Assembly: GCA_018711185.1 (NCBI GenBank)
Contig: DVIQ01000023.1
Span: forward strand, 62,001 to 126,000
Length of the DNA: 64,000 nucleotides
Source of the DNA: Candidatus Limivivens intestinipullorum
GTDB taxonomy: Bacteria; Bacillota; Clostridia; Lachnospirales; Lachnospiraceae
Reading direction: 5' to 3'
This document shows, piece after piece, positions 42,143 to 50,630 of this stretch (its first letter is position 1; every line of letters starts with the position of its first letter). Under the pieces are notes generated by a model. The model ran no database searches and was not told where the DNA came from. It saw only the letters and a program-made list of their open reading frames with translations. A program made the translations under genes and the position numbers.

Positions 42143-42233
42143 TTGCCGCGCCGCGGCCGCCTGAAAGCGGCCGGGTTCCTTTCCCAAGTATAGCACATTC
42201 CCGGCCGGGGCTCAACCGCAGAGATCGTAACGC

Positions 42234-43163
42234 TCAGTCTTCATAGAGGACGGTGCTGAAATACCGTTCTCCCGTATCCGGCAGCACCGTGACCACCCGT
42301 TTCCCCGGCCCCAGCTTTTTCGCCAGACGCAGGGCCGCGGCCACATTGGAGCCGCTGGAAATTCCGCAGAGCAGCCCTTCCTCCCTGGCCAGTCTTCTGG
42401 TGATCTCCAGAGCCTCATCATCCGTCACGACGCAGATGTCCTGATAAATACTCTGATTCAGATTCTCCGGAATCAGTCCGTCGCCAATTCCCATCTGCAG
42501 ATGGGTTCCGATGCTGCCGCCGGAGAGAATTGCCGCGTTCTCAGGCTCCACGGCCCAGATCTCAATGTCCGGATACTGGTTTTTCAGCACCTCTCCGATT
42601 CCCGACAGAGTGCCGCCGGTTCCCACGCCGGAGCAGAAGCCGTGAATCGGCCCTCCCACCTGCTCCAAAATCTCCACCGCCGTATGATATTTGTGCACCA
42701 GAGGGTTATTTGGGTTGGAAAACTGCTGGGGCACAAAGACTTTCGGATCTTCCCGCTCCATCCTCAGGGCTGTCTGCAGACATTCGTCAATGCATTTTCC
42801 GATATCCCCGCCGTCATGAATCAGAATCACCTCCGCCCCATACTGACGCATCAGCTTTTGCCGCTCCTCGCTCACGGAATCCGGCATAATAATGCGGACC
42901 TGATAGCCCTTCACAGCACCCACCAGGGCAATTCCGATTCCCTGATTACCGCTGGTGGGCTCCACAATAATGGAGTCCTCTTTTATTTTTCCCTTCCGCT
43001 CCGCCTCCCGGAGCATATTCCAGGCCGTTCTGGTCTTTATGGAACCGCCGATGTTGACTCCCTCATACTTCACAAGGATTTCCGCGCTGTCCGCCTGGGG
43101 CAGCCGGTTTAAGCGAATCATCGGCGTATGGCCAATGGCTTCCAGCACATTGTTATAAATCAT
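42234..43163 (-). CDS. cysK: Cysteine synthase A
   Basis: The 309-residue PLP enzyme forms cysteine from O-acetylserine and sulfide. PLP lysine lies in NIGGSIKTRTA (about 42). Substrate loop EPTSGNQGIGIA and phosphate-binding GVGTGGTLSGIG are standard. SIKTR replaces the more usual SVKDR. The C-terminus ends TGERYFSTVLYED, close to the family norm. The ATG follows AGGCGGCAAGCC. It is upstream of metY on the same strand, but a family-A repeat lies between, so co-transcription is uncertain. Confidence 0.93.
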   Translation of the reverse strand: MIYNNVLEAIGHTPMIRLNRLPQADSAEILVKYEGVNIGGSIKTRTAWNMLREAERKGKIKEDSIIVEPTSGNQGIGIALVGAVKGYQVRIIMPDSVSEERQKLMRQYGAEVILIHDGGDIGKCIDECLQTALRMEREDPKVFVPQQFSNPNNPLVHKYHTAVEILEQVGGPIHGFCSGVGTGGTLSGIGEVLKNQYPDIEIWAVEPENAAILSGGSIGTHLQMGIGDGLIPENLNQSIYQDICVVTDDEALEITRRLAREEGLLCGISSGSNVAAALRLAKKLGPGKRVVTVLPDTGERYFSTVLYED

Positions 43164-43266
43164 GGCTTGCCGCCTCTCCTTTTCTTTTCTCCTGCCCAAG
43201 AGCCGCTCCCCGCAGGTTTTGGCAGGCTTAGGCTATATTTAGTATATTCCGGAAGATTTGGAAATG

Positions 43267-44178
43267 CTACCGAAGCCCCTCCCCGTCAAAGGCCGGGATG
43301 AAGCTCTCCTTTGCCGTGGGCCCTTCCTGAATAAATCCGTTTTCTACGCCCAGATCCAGGGCAAAGTCCACCAGCTGATTGTATTCTCTTTTCGTGACCC
43401 TGCGGTTTAATTCCGGGAAATTTTTCAGCCCCGCCTCCATGGGCGTGTACTGGTTCATGAGGCTGATCCAGACCTTGTCCTTCCAGGTTTCGTATACAAA
43501 CCGCACGGTATCCCTGGAATTTTTCACATGTCCCGGCAAAAGCAGATGGCGGACAATCACGCCTTTCTTCATAAGCCCGTCTCCGTCAAAGACCGCCGGC
43601 CCCGTCTGGCGGACCATCTCTCCCACCGCTTCAGCGGCCCGGTCCGGATAATCCGCTGCCCGGGAATATCTGGCCGCAAGCTCCCGGTCTGCATATTTAA
43701 AATCCGTCAGGTAAATATCAATCCATCCCGCAAGCATTTCCAGCATTTCCACAGACTCATAACCGCTGCAGTTGTACACTGCGGGAATGGAAAGCCCCTC
43801 CTGCCTGGCAAGCTTTAAAGCAGCCAGAATCGAAGGGGCAAAATGCGTCGGCGTCACCAGATTGATATTCGCCGCTCCCTGTTCCTGAAGCTTTAAGAAA
43901 ATCCCGGCCAGACGCGGAATTGTGATTTCCACTCCGGCCTCGCCTCCGGAAATCGAGGCATTCTGACAGTAGCAGCACCGCAGAGAACAGCCGGAAAAAA
44001 ATACGGCTCCAGAACCCGTTTCCCTGGAGATACACGGCTCCTCCCAAAAATGAAGGGCGGCTCTCGCCGCGAAAATCCGGGCGTCCATGCCGCAGAAGCC
44101 TCTCTCCCCCGCCAGGCGGTTGACCTGGCAGCGTCTGGGGCAGAGACGGCAGCGTTTGTACAGTTCTTCTATTTGCAC
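43267..44178 (-). CDS. Radical SAM protein, PflA-like, uncharacterised
   Basis: This 303-residue radical SAM enzyme has a cysteine-rich N-terminus (CRLCPRRCQVNRLAGERGFCG), which could hold an auxiliary cluster. The SAM cluster motif CSLRCCYC (Cys-x3-Cys-x2-Cys, about 65-72) follows, preceded by GAVFFSGCS. Its closest look is to the uncharacterised YgiQ-unrelated, PflA-like family that activates or modifies an unknown partner. The start is a GTG that overlaps the YqeY gene by ten bases. No glycyl-radical enzyme lies nearby. Confidence 0.8.
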   Translation of the reverse strand: MQIEELYKRCRLCPRRCQVNRLAGERGFCGMDARIFAARAALHFWEEPCISRETGSGAVFFSGCSLRCCYCQNASISGGEAGVEITIPRLAGIFLKLQEQGAANINLVTPTHFAPSILAALKLARQEGLSIPAVYNCSGYESVEMLEMLAGWIDIYLTDFKYADRELAARYSRAADYPDRAAEAVGEMVRQTGPAVFDGDGLMKKGVIVRHLLLPGHVKNSRDTVRFVYETWKDKVWISLMNQYTPMEAGLKNFPELNRRVTKREYNQLVDFALDLGVENGFIQEGPTAKESFIPAFDGEGLR

Positions 44179-44606
44179 AGCTCGGCTACCACCTGATTAA
44201 TCAGCTTTCCGTCGGCCTTCCCTTTCAGTTCACCCATAACGGCCTTCATGATCTGGCCCTTGTTCTTCGTGGCCGCCACCTCGGCGAAATGCTCCTTAAT
44301 ATACGCCTCGATGTCTTCCTTCTCCATCTGAGCCGGCGCGTAGGATTTAATCACCTCATAGCGGAAACGGTATTCCTCCAGAAGCTCCGCGCGGTCCGCG
44401 GGACAGGTATCCACCTGCTCCTGGGCAGTCTTCATTTCCTTTAAAATCGCCTGATCCACCATCTCCTCCGGAATATCCTCACGGCATCCCGCGTCGATTC
44501 CCGCCTTCTTCACAGCGGAAATCAGGGAAGAAATCGCTTCCTTTCTGGGCTTATCCTTGGCCTTCATGGCCGCTACCATATCTTTTCTGAGTGTCTCGAG
44601 ATTCAT
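44169..44606 (-). CDS. GatB/YqeY domain protein
   Basis: This 145-residue YqeY-like protein resembles the C-terminal domain of the amidotransferase subunit GatB, a tRNA-binding fold. MNLETLRKDMVAAMKAKDKPRKEAISSL, an Ile/Glu-rich middle and VAATKNKGQIMKAVMGELKGKADGKLINQVV at the end are diagnostic. The ATG follows AGGAGGAATGATTT. It overlaps the radical SAM gene. The cellular role in Firmicutes is not settled; involvement in tRNA or translation quality is presumed. Confidence 0.9.
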   Translation of the reverse strand: MNLETLRKDMVAAMKAKDKPRKEAISSLISAVKKAGIDAGCREDIPEEMVDQAILKEMKTAQEQVDTCPADRAELLEEYRFRYEVIKSYAPAQMEKEDIEAYIKEHFAEVAATKNKGQIMKAVMGELKGKADGKLINQVVAELCK

Positions 44607-44682
44607 AAATCATTCCTCCTGATCCAACGGCCGCGGCTGTTTGCGCCGCAGCGCAGTTTTTTTATTACCGTTTGCGCCAATG

Positions 44683-44724
44683 CGGTCTGCGCAGCATGTG
44701 CGCAGACCTAGGCTGAATTGTTAC
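44683..44724 (-). repeat. Repeat family A, hairpin fragment
   Basis: GCGGTCTGCGCAGCATGTGCGCAGACC followed by TAGGCTGAATTGTTAC: only the GGTCTGCGC hairpin and one half of the end palindrome remain. Confidence 0.7.
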
Positions 44725-44829
44725 CCAAAATTCGCTTTCCACCTCATAGACAGCGGGTGTTCACGGCTGCCTCCGGTGGTATTTCATCCATATCATAGCA
44801 CGTTTTGAGGAGAAAAGGAAGGGATGGTC

Positions 44830-46029
44830 CTACCACCTTTCCGAAAGCAGAAAATCTGACAGATGCACGATCCGTATACCATTTTCATTCCCTGCATCCA
44901 TGCTGTTTGTTGTCACCACGTATTTCGGGTAATGGTCCGAAATCTCCATCAGGTTGCCAATCTCGCGGTCTGAGTTCTCCGGCAGCTGGACGCAGACCTG
45001 AACATAGATCTTCTCATCCCGGCGAACGCCGATAAAGTCGATCTCCTTAGAAGCGTTCTTTCCTATATAGACCTCGTATCCCCGCCGCTTCATCTCCAAA
45101 AATACGATGTTCTCCAACGCGCCGTCCAGCATCTTCCGGTTATAGCCCAAAAGACAATATTTCAGAGTAACGTCCGCAAGATAGTACTTTTCCTGCGTCT
45201 TTAAAATATTTTTCCCCTGGATATCATAGCGGTGGCAGGGACAAATGATAAAGGCCTGCTCCAGCCAGCGCAGGTAATTATAAATGGACTCTACGGAAAC
45301 CGCACGATGTTCACTTTTCAAAAATTTAGAGATAGAACTGGCTGAAAAGGTTTTTCCCATATTCTCCACAAGGTACTTCACAACACGGTCGAAGAGATCC
45401 TGCCGTTTGATCCGGTGTCGCTTAACAATGTCCCTGGAAATCACCGTATGGTAAATACCATTGACAATCTGATAGGCGCTCTGCTCATCATAATTGCCCA
45501 GCGCAATAATGGGAAAGCCGCCAAAACGGATATATTCCTCCATTAATTCCTTCTTAGACCGGGGATCCTGTTTCTTGAAATCCAGATACTCCTTGAAGGA
45601 CAAGGTATACACCGGAATGGACACAAACCGTCCGGTCAGACAGGTCGATAATTCACTGGACATAAGCTTGGAATTTGAACCCGTTACATAAATATCCACG
45701 TTCTGTCCTTCCAAAAGGCTGTTGACACACCGCTCCCAGCCGTGAACCTCCTGTATTTCATCTAACAGCAGATAACAGCGCTCTTTTCCGTGAATCCTAT
45801 CCAGCAGCTCCTCGTACATATCCGCTGCTGAAATATCTTCCGGAATATCCATTTCTGTATACCGTTTCTGTATAATGCGATCATCCGGAATCCCCCGGCT
45901 CCGAAGTTCTTCCGCCAGCATTTCAAAAATTGTAGATTTCCCGCATCGCCGAACACCTGCAAGAATTTTTACCAGAGGCTGATCAATAAACGGTGAAATC
46001 GCATCAATATAGTCCGGTCTGATAATCAT
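44830..46029 (-). CDS. AAA ATPase with DUF4143 domain
   Basis: The 399-residue protein has an N-terminal AAA domain (Walker A LAGVRRCGKSTIF, about 23-35; Walker B YLLLDEIQEVHGWE) and a C-terminal DUF4143 domain with a nuclease-like end (IGKNASKEIDFIGVRRDEKIYVQVC). A winged-helix region lies between (VVKYLVENMGKTFSASSISKFLKSE). Such ATPases are abundant in gut anaerobes, and their targets are unknown. The ATG follows GAGGAGGGATATAC. It is monocistronic with its own promoter. Confidence 0.85.
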   Translation of the reverse strand: MIIRPDYIDAISPFIDQPLVKILAGVRRCGKSTIFEMLAEELRSRGIPDDRIIQKRYTEMDIPEDISAADMYEELLDRIHGKERCYLLLDEIQEVHGWERCVNSLLEGQNVDIYVTGSNSKLMSSELSTCLTGRFVSIPVYTLSFKEYLDFKKQDPRSKKELMEEYIRFGGFPIIALGNYDEQSAYQIVNGIYHTVISRDIVKRHRIKRQDLFDRVVKYLVENMGKTFSASSISKFLKSEHRAVSVESIYNYLRWLEQAFIICPCHRYDIQGKNILKTQEKYYLADVTLKYCLLGYNRKMLDGALENIVFLEMKRRGYEVYIGKNASKEIDFIGVRRDEKIYVQVCVQLPENSDREIGNLMEISDHYPKYVVTTNSMDAGNENGIRIVHLSDFLLSERW

Positions 46030-46078
46030 GTATATCCCTCCTCAAAGGAAAGAAAAACATTACCTCGTTTTTTATCTT

Positions 46079-46106
46079 ATTATACCAAAAAACTAATCGA
46101 TAACAA
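46079..46106 (-). promoter_or_regulatory. Promoter of the DUF4143 ATPase gene
   Basis: Minus-strand TTGTTA (complement of 46101-46106), 16-base spacer and extended -10 TGGTATAAT ending at the complement of 46079. Confidence 0.6.
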
Positions 46107-46135
46107 TAACTTTTTCTTGTTTAACACGAAAAACT

Positions 46136-46271
46136 GTAACAGTTCAGCCCTGCTGAACCGTTACATGCAAAAATCCATTTAAAATCGCCTGCGGCGATGG
46201 GATTTTTGCACTCCTGAATCACGTTCTTACGGTCCGCGCAGCATGTGCGCGGACCTGGGCTGAACTGTTAC
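46136..46271 (-). repeat. Modular palindromic repeat family A, full-length copy
   Basis: This is the most complete copy: end palindrome GTAACAGTTCAGC...GCTGAACCGTTAC, hairpin AAAATCGCCTGCGGCGAT flanked by ATCC, then TTTTTGCACTCCTGAATCACG, hairpin GGTCCGCGC...GCGCGGACC, and a final GGGCTGAACTGTTAC half-palindrome. Confidence 0.88.
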
Positions 46272-46281
46272 GAAAAACTCC

Positions 46282-47484
46282 CTACTTTTCGTCACACACC
46301 TGGAAAATATAAAACTTCAGATAATAGGACTCCTCCGCCGCCCAGAGAATCGGGTGATCCGGCGCCTGGGTCCGGTATTCCACCTGGCGGAGCCGCTTAT
46401 GGACGTTCCCCGCGGCCTGATGAATCGTCTGGGTAAACAGCTCGTAGGTCATAAAATGGGAACAGGAGCAGGTTGCCAGAAAGCCGCCGTCCTTTACCAG
46501 CTTCATAGCCCGCAGATTGATTTCCCGGTAGCCCTTCACGGCGTTTTTCACGGAATTTCTCGACTTTGTAAAAGCCGGCGGGTCCAGAATCACCACATCG
46601 AAAGTTTCCCCTTCCTCCTCAAGTTTCGGCAGAAGTTCGAAAACATCCGCGCACAGGAAGGAGACCCGGTCCGAAAGTCCGTTCAGTCCGGCATTTTTCC
46701 GGGCCTGCTCCACGCCCAGCTCCGAAGCGTCCACGCCAAGAACCTGCGATGCCCCGGCCAGGGCCGCGTTTAACGCGAAGGAACCCGTATGAGTAAAGCA
46801 GTCCAGAACCTTCGCGCCGCGGCAGAGCCGCTGAATCGCCAGGCGGTTGTACTTCTGATCCAGGAAAAAGCCCGTCTTCTGGCCATCCTTCACGTCCACC
46901 AGATAGCGCACGCCGTTCTCCTGAATCTCCACCTCCGTGTCAAACTCCGGGCCAAGGAAGCCTTTGTACAGCTCCATGCCCTCCTGCTTTCGCACCTTGG
47001 CGTCACTTCGCTCATAGACTCCCCGGATCACAATGCCGTCCTCTGCCAGCACCCGCTTCAGAATTTCCAGAATCGTCCCCTTCAGCCGGTCGATGCCAAG
47101 GGCAAGAGACTGTACCACCAGTACGTCCGAAAACTTATCCACCACCAGGCCGGGCAGAAAATCCGCCTCTCCGAAAATCACCCGGCAGCTTCCGGTATCC
47201 ACCGTCTTTTTCCGGTACTCCCAGGCGGCGCGCACCCGCGTTTCCAGAAACGCCTCATCGATTTCCTGATCCTTCCTTCTGCTCATCATGCGAATGGTGA
47301 TCTTGGAATTTCTGTTCAGAAAGCCCCTTCCAAGGCAGTACCCGTCAAAATCGTGCACCAGAACAATGTCCCCGTCCTCAAAGCTTCCGGTCACCGATTC
47401 GATTTCATTGTCATAAATCCAGGGACCCCCCGCCTTCAGGGCGCGTCCCGCTCCTTTTTTCAGTGTCGCAATCGCTGTACTCAT
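46282..47484 (-). CDS. rlmI: 23S rRNA m5C methyltransferase, RlmI type
   Basis: This 400-residue SAM-dependent methyltransferase has an N-terminal PUA domain (about 1-75; LKAGGPWIYDNEIESVTG) and an RlmI/RlmK-like catalytic part. Features include KTGFFLDQKYNR, the SAM loop VLDCFTHTGSFALNAA (about 228), DPPAFTKS and the active-site-cysteine stretch ATCSCSHFM. It methylates C1962 of 23S rRNA in E. coli. The ATG follows AGGAGAGAAAAGA. It is transcribed alone between two repeat-family-A copies. Confidence 0.9.
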   Translation of the reverse strand: MSTAIATLKKGAGRALKAGGPWIYDNEIESVTGSFEDGDIVLVHDFDGYCLGRGFLNRNSKITIRMMSRRKDQEIDEAFLETRVRAAWEYRKKTVDTGSCRVIFGEADFLPGLVVDKFSDVLVVQSLALGIDRLKGTILEILKRVLAEDGIVIRGVYERSDAKVRKQEGMELYKGFLGPEFDTEVEIQENGVRYLVDVKDGQKTGFFLDQKYNRLAIQRLCRGAKVLDCFTHTGSFALNAALAGASQVLGVDASELGVEQARKNAGLNGLSDRVSFLCADVFELLPKLEEEGETFDVVILDPPAFTKSRNSVKNAVKGYREINLRAMKLVKDGGFLATCSCSHFMTYELFTQTIHQAAGNVHKRLRQVEYRTQAPDHPILWAAEESYYLKFYIFQVCDEK

Positions 47485-47535
47485 TCTTTTCTCTCCTGTA
47501 AATTTCGTTGTCGCTCACGGCTGTTCGCAGTTTTT

Positions 47536-47575
47536 GTTACTGTTCAGCCTCGCTGAACCGTAACTGCAAAAATCC
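47536..47575 (-). repeat. Repeat family A, end palindrome with short flank
   Basis: GTTACTGTTCAGCCTCGCTG, then AACCGTAAC and TGCAAAAATCC: the palindrome plus the first ten bases of the next module, 51 bases upstream of rlmI. Confidence 0.7.
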
Positions 47576-47625
47576 AGCGTTTTTTTCTTATTGTACCGTC
47601 TCCGGGCCTAAAAAGCAATCCCGGT

Positions 47626-48552
47626 CTAAACGGCCGCGAGCAGGGCCCTGGCCGCCGCCGACAGATGGCCGTTTTTCGCGTATACCGCACAGATATCCGA
47701 CTCCATCCGCGCGTCGGAAATGCGGTACGTCAAAAGGCCTGGCTGTCCGGGCGGCACGTCCGCCGCGGAAGCCGGGCAGACAGCAATGCCAAGACCGCTT
47801 CCCGCCCATTCCAGGGTTGTCCTGGCGTCGTCATTGATGCAGAAATACCAGGGAACCACTCCCGCCTCCCGGAAACGCTCGGTCAAAAAAGCTTCCCATC
47901 TCCGGTAAATAATCAGGGGCTTCCCTGCCAGCTCCGACAGTTCCAGCGTCCGCCCGGCAGTTTGCGCTTCCTGCGCGGCGGCCGCGCACAGAGCTTCCCC
48001 GGCTATCCCGGAAGGTCCGTGCTTCTTTCCAAAAAATTCCGGCCTGCCCGCCGCAATCATGGTTTCCTTGCGGATTTGCCGCGTCCCAAGCCCTTCCGTG
48101 GGAAACGGCGTCCGCACCAGAGCCAGCTCAATGAGATTCGCCCGAAGCTGCTCGATGAGCTGATACGTATTCCCCTCGTATATTTCAAAACCGATCTGCG
48201 GAAACTTCTGATGAAACGGCAGAATCCAGTCCCGCAAAAGCAATGTCCCCACGGAAGAAACCACCCCCAGCCGCAGGTTTCCCGCCCGTCCTTCCCGGTA
48301 ATCCGCAAGCTCCTGCTCCGTCAGCCTGGCAAGTCCCAGCATCGTCTCCGCCCTCTTGTAGAGAAGCCTGCCCGCCTCCGTCAGCTCAATTTTCCTGGCT
48401 CCCCGCTCAAAGAGCAGCGTCCCGAACTCCCTTTCCAGAAGATGAATCTGATTGCTGAGGGGCGGCTGAGACATGTTCAGCCGTCTGGCCGCGGCGGAAA
48501 TCGTCCCCTCGTCCGCCACGGCCTTAAAATATTCCAACTGTTTTAAATCCAT
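47626..48552 (-). CDS. LysR-family transcriptional regulator
   Basis: The 308-residue regulator has an N-terminal LysR helix-turn-helix (LEYFKAVADEGTISAAARRLNMSQPPLSNQIHLLERE, residues about 6-42) and a C-terminal periplasmic-binding-type effector domain (LRLGVVSSVGTLLL, LIYRRWEAFLTE, GLGIAVCPASAADV). ATG follows GGAGGTTTC. It is divergent from the heterodimeric ABC exporter, so that exporter is the likeliest target. LysR control of such exporters is uncommon, and the effector is unknown. Confidence 0.9.
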   Translation of the reverse strand: MDLKQLEYFKAVADEGTISAAARRLNMSQPPLSNQIHLLEREFGTLLFERGARKIELTEAGRLLYKRAETMLGLARLTEQELADYREGRAGNLRLGVVSSVGTLLLRDWILPFHQKFPQIGFEIYEGNTYQLIEQLRANLIELALVRTPFPTEGLGTRQIRKETMIAAGRPEFFGKKHGPSGIAGEALCAAAAQEAQTAGRTLELSELAGKPLIIYRRWEAFLTERFREAGVVPWYFCINDDARTTLEWAGSGLGIAVCPASAADVPPGQPGLLTYRISDARMESDICAVYAKNGHLSAAARALLAAV

Positions 48553-48606
48553 GAAACCTCCCTCCGTCCGCGGTGCGCAAAGCCATACGAGTATGATATA
48601 GAAACT

Positions 48607-48635
48607 ATATTAATCTAATTATTTTCATATGGCAA
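48607..48635 (-). promoter_or_regulatory. Promoter of the lysR gene
   Basis: Minus-strand TTGCCA (complement of 48630-48635), 17-base spacer, TAATAT (complement of 48607-48612). Confidence 0.55.
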
Positions 48636-48702
48636 GTTTTATGTTAAAGTATTCTCAGAACCGGAGTGACCGTTCACTCAGATCCGCGCGCGAACCGATC
48701 GG

Positions 48703-48745
48703 ATGCCCGCCCGTGCAGGCACGGCGTCCGCCCGGCGGGCTTATC
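48703..48745 (+). repeat. Dispersed repeat family D, copy 1
   Basis: Contains CCGCCCGTGCAGGCACGGCG and a CCGCCCGGCGGGCTTAT end. It aligns with 53496-53538, suggesting a second short palindromic repeat type. Confidence 0.45.
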
Positions 48746-48866
48746 ACGCGAAATCATGCCGCGGACGGCCGCGCTTTCCGGAAAACATTTGTCCGCGGTT
48801 TTGTCCTTTCGGGCCCGGCTCGTTCCTGCTACGAAAAGAGACGGCCGCGGGGAACAGGAGATCAAC

Positions 48867-50630
48867 ATGAAAAAACTTCTTGTCTTTTTGAAAGACTATA
48901 AGAAGGAATGCGTTCTTGCGCCTCTGTTCAAGCTTCTGGAGGCGTCCTTTGAGCTGTTCGTCCCCCTTGTGGTGGCCGCTGTGGTTGACAACGGCATCAC
49001 CGGCGGAAGAAACGGCTATATCGTCCGCATGTGCCTTCTTATGGCCGCCCTGGGCCTGATCGGCCTTGTCTGCTCCGTCACGGCCCAGTACTTTGCCGCG
49101 AAGGCTGCCGTCGGCTTTTCCACAAAGCTTCGGCATGTCCTCTTCGCCCACATCCAGAGCCTGTCCTACACGGAGATGGACACCATCGGAACCCCTACGC
49201 TGATCACCCGCATGACCAGCGACATCAATCAGGTGCAGTCCGGCGTCAACCTGGTTCTCCGGCTGTTCCTGCGCTCGCCCTTTATCGTATTCGGCGCGAT
49301 GGTCATGGCCTTTACCGTGGACGTGCCCGCGGCCCTGATCTTTGTGGTGGCAATTCCCCTGCTCTCCATTGTGGTCTTCGGCATCATGCTGATCACCATG
49401 CCCCTCTACAAAAAGGCCCAGGCTGGTCTGGACCGGCTGCTGGGGATTACCAGAGAGAACCTCACCGGCGTCCGGGTAATCCGCGCATTCAACAAAGAAG
49501 CGGACGAATGGGATCGCTTCCGCACCAGCAATGAATCCCTGACCACCCTGCAGAAATTTGTGGGCCGTATTTCCGGACTCATGAATCCGGTCACCTACAT
49601 CATCGTAAACGGTGCCACCATCGCCCTGATCTACTGCGGCGCCCTCCGGGTGGATTCCGGCGTTCTGACCCAGGGAGAGGTCATCGCCCTGGTAAACTAT
49701 ATGTCCCAGATTCTGGTGGAGCTGATTAAACTGGCAAACCTGATTATCACCGTCACCAAGGCCGCCGCCTGCGCGAACCGCATCCAGGGTGTGCTGGAAA
49801 TCCAATCCAGCATGCAGGCGCCCAAGACCACCGCAGGCGGAAGAACAGAGGAAGACGCTCCCGCCGTTGCTTTCGAGGACGTCTCGCTTACCTATAAGGG
49901 TGCCGGAGGCGAATCCCTGACCGGCCTTCGTTTTTCCGTTCCCAAGGGCTCCACGGTGGGCGTCATCGGGGGCACCGGTTCCGGGAAGACCTCCCTGGTA
50001 AACCTGATTCCCCGGTTCTACGACGCCACCAAAGGGCGGGTTCTCGTAGACGGCAGGGATGTCCGGGATTATTCCCTGGAAGAGCTGCGCAGAAAAGTAG
50101 GCGTTGTGCCGCAAAAAGCCGTTTTGTTCTCCGGCACCATCCGGGAAAACCTGCTCTGGGGCAATGAGCAGGCCTCCGATAAAGAATTGTACGAAGCGCT
50201 GGATACCGCCCAGGCCAGAGAAGTGGTCGCGAATCGGGAGGAAGGCCTGGACGCCGCGGTGGAACAGGGCGGAAAGAACTTCTCCGGCGGCCAGAAGCAG
50301 CGACTCACCATCGCCAGAGCTCTGGTCGGAAACCCGGAAATCCTGATTCTGGACGACAGCGCCTCCGCCCTGGACTTCGCCACGGACGCGCGCCTGCGAA
50401 AGGCCCTGCGGAATCTGCGCCGGAAGACTACGGTGTTTATTGTCTCCCAGCGCACCTCCTCCATCCAGCACGCCGATCAGATTATTGTGCTGGACGATGG
50501 AAAGCCCGCGGGCATTGGCACCCATCAGGAACTCCTGGAATCCTGTCCGGAATATCAGGAAATTTACTATTCGCAGTTTGACGCTGGCAGCGCCAAAAAG
50601 AATGCAGGAAAGGAGGCGGCAAACGCATGA
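48867..50630 (+). CDS. ABC exporter half-transporter A (degenerate ATP site)
   Basis: This 587-residue protein fuses a six-span exporter membrane domain (about 15-310) to an ATPase domain (Walker A GGTGSGKTSLVN, signature FSGGQKQRLTIARAL). The Walker B segment is LILDDSASALD, so the catalytic Glu is replaced by Asp. That is the mark of the degenerate subunit in asymmetric exporters such as TM287/288, BmrCD or LmrCD. The stop overlaps the next start as ATGA. ATG follows ACAGGAGATCAAC. Together the pair probably exports drugs or lipophilic compounds. Confidence 0.93.
   Translation: MKKLLVFLKDYKKECVLAPLFKLLEASFELFVPLVVAAVVDNGITGGRNGYIVRMCLLMAALGLIGLVCSVTAQYFAAKAAVGFSTKLRHVLFAHIQSLSYTEMDTIGTPTLITRMTSDINQVQSGVNLVLRLFLRSPFIVFGAMVMAFTVDVPAALIFVVAIPLLSIVVFGIMLITMPLYKKAQAGLDRLLGITRENLTGVRVIRAFNKEADEWDRFRTSNESLTTLQKFVGRISGLMNPVTYIIVNGATIALIYCGALRVDSGVLTQGEVIALVNYMSQILVELIKLANLIITVTKAAACANRIQGVLEIQSSMQAPKTTAGGRTEEDAPAVAFEDVSLTYKGAGGESLTGLRFSVPKGSTVGVIGGTGSGKTSLVNLIPRFYDATKGRVLVDGRDVRDYSLEELRRKVGVVPQKAVLFSGTIRENLLWGNEQASDKELYEALDTAQAREVVANREEGLDAAVEQGGKNFSGGQKQRLTIARALVGNPEILILDDSASALDFATDARLRKALRNLRRKTTVFIVSQRTSSIQHADQIIVLDDGKPAGIGTHQELLESCPEYQEIYYSQFDAGSAKKNAGKEAANA

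Larger units (their letters stand above)
48553..48866. other. 314-base divergent region (lysR / ABC exporter)
   Basis: It holds the lysR promoter (48607-48635) and a family-D repeat (48703-48745). I see no clear rightward promoter for the exporter apart from weak candidates around 48640-48655. No small gene is supported. Confidence 0.5.

Noticed and set aside
41988..42233. SAM riboswitch or T-box upstream of metY/cysK
   Set aside because: The leader is a family-A repeat copy; none of the conserved S-box or T-box sequences can be seen.
46245..46436. Small open frame beginning MRGPGLNCYEKL
   Set aside because: Its start is the family-A half-palindrome read through; the same residues appear wherever the repeat lies upstream of a frame.
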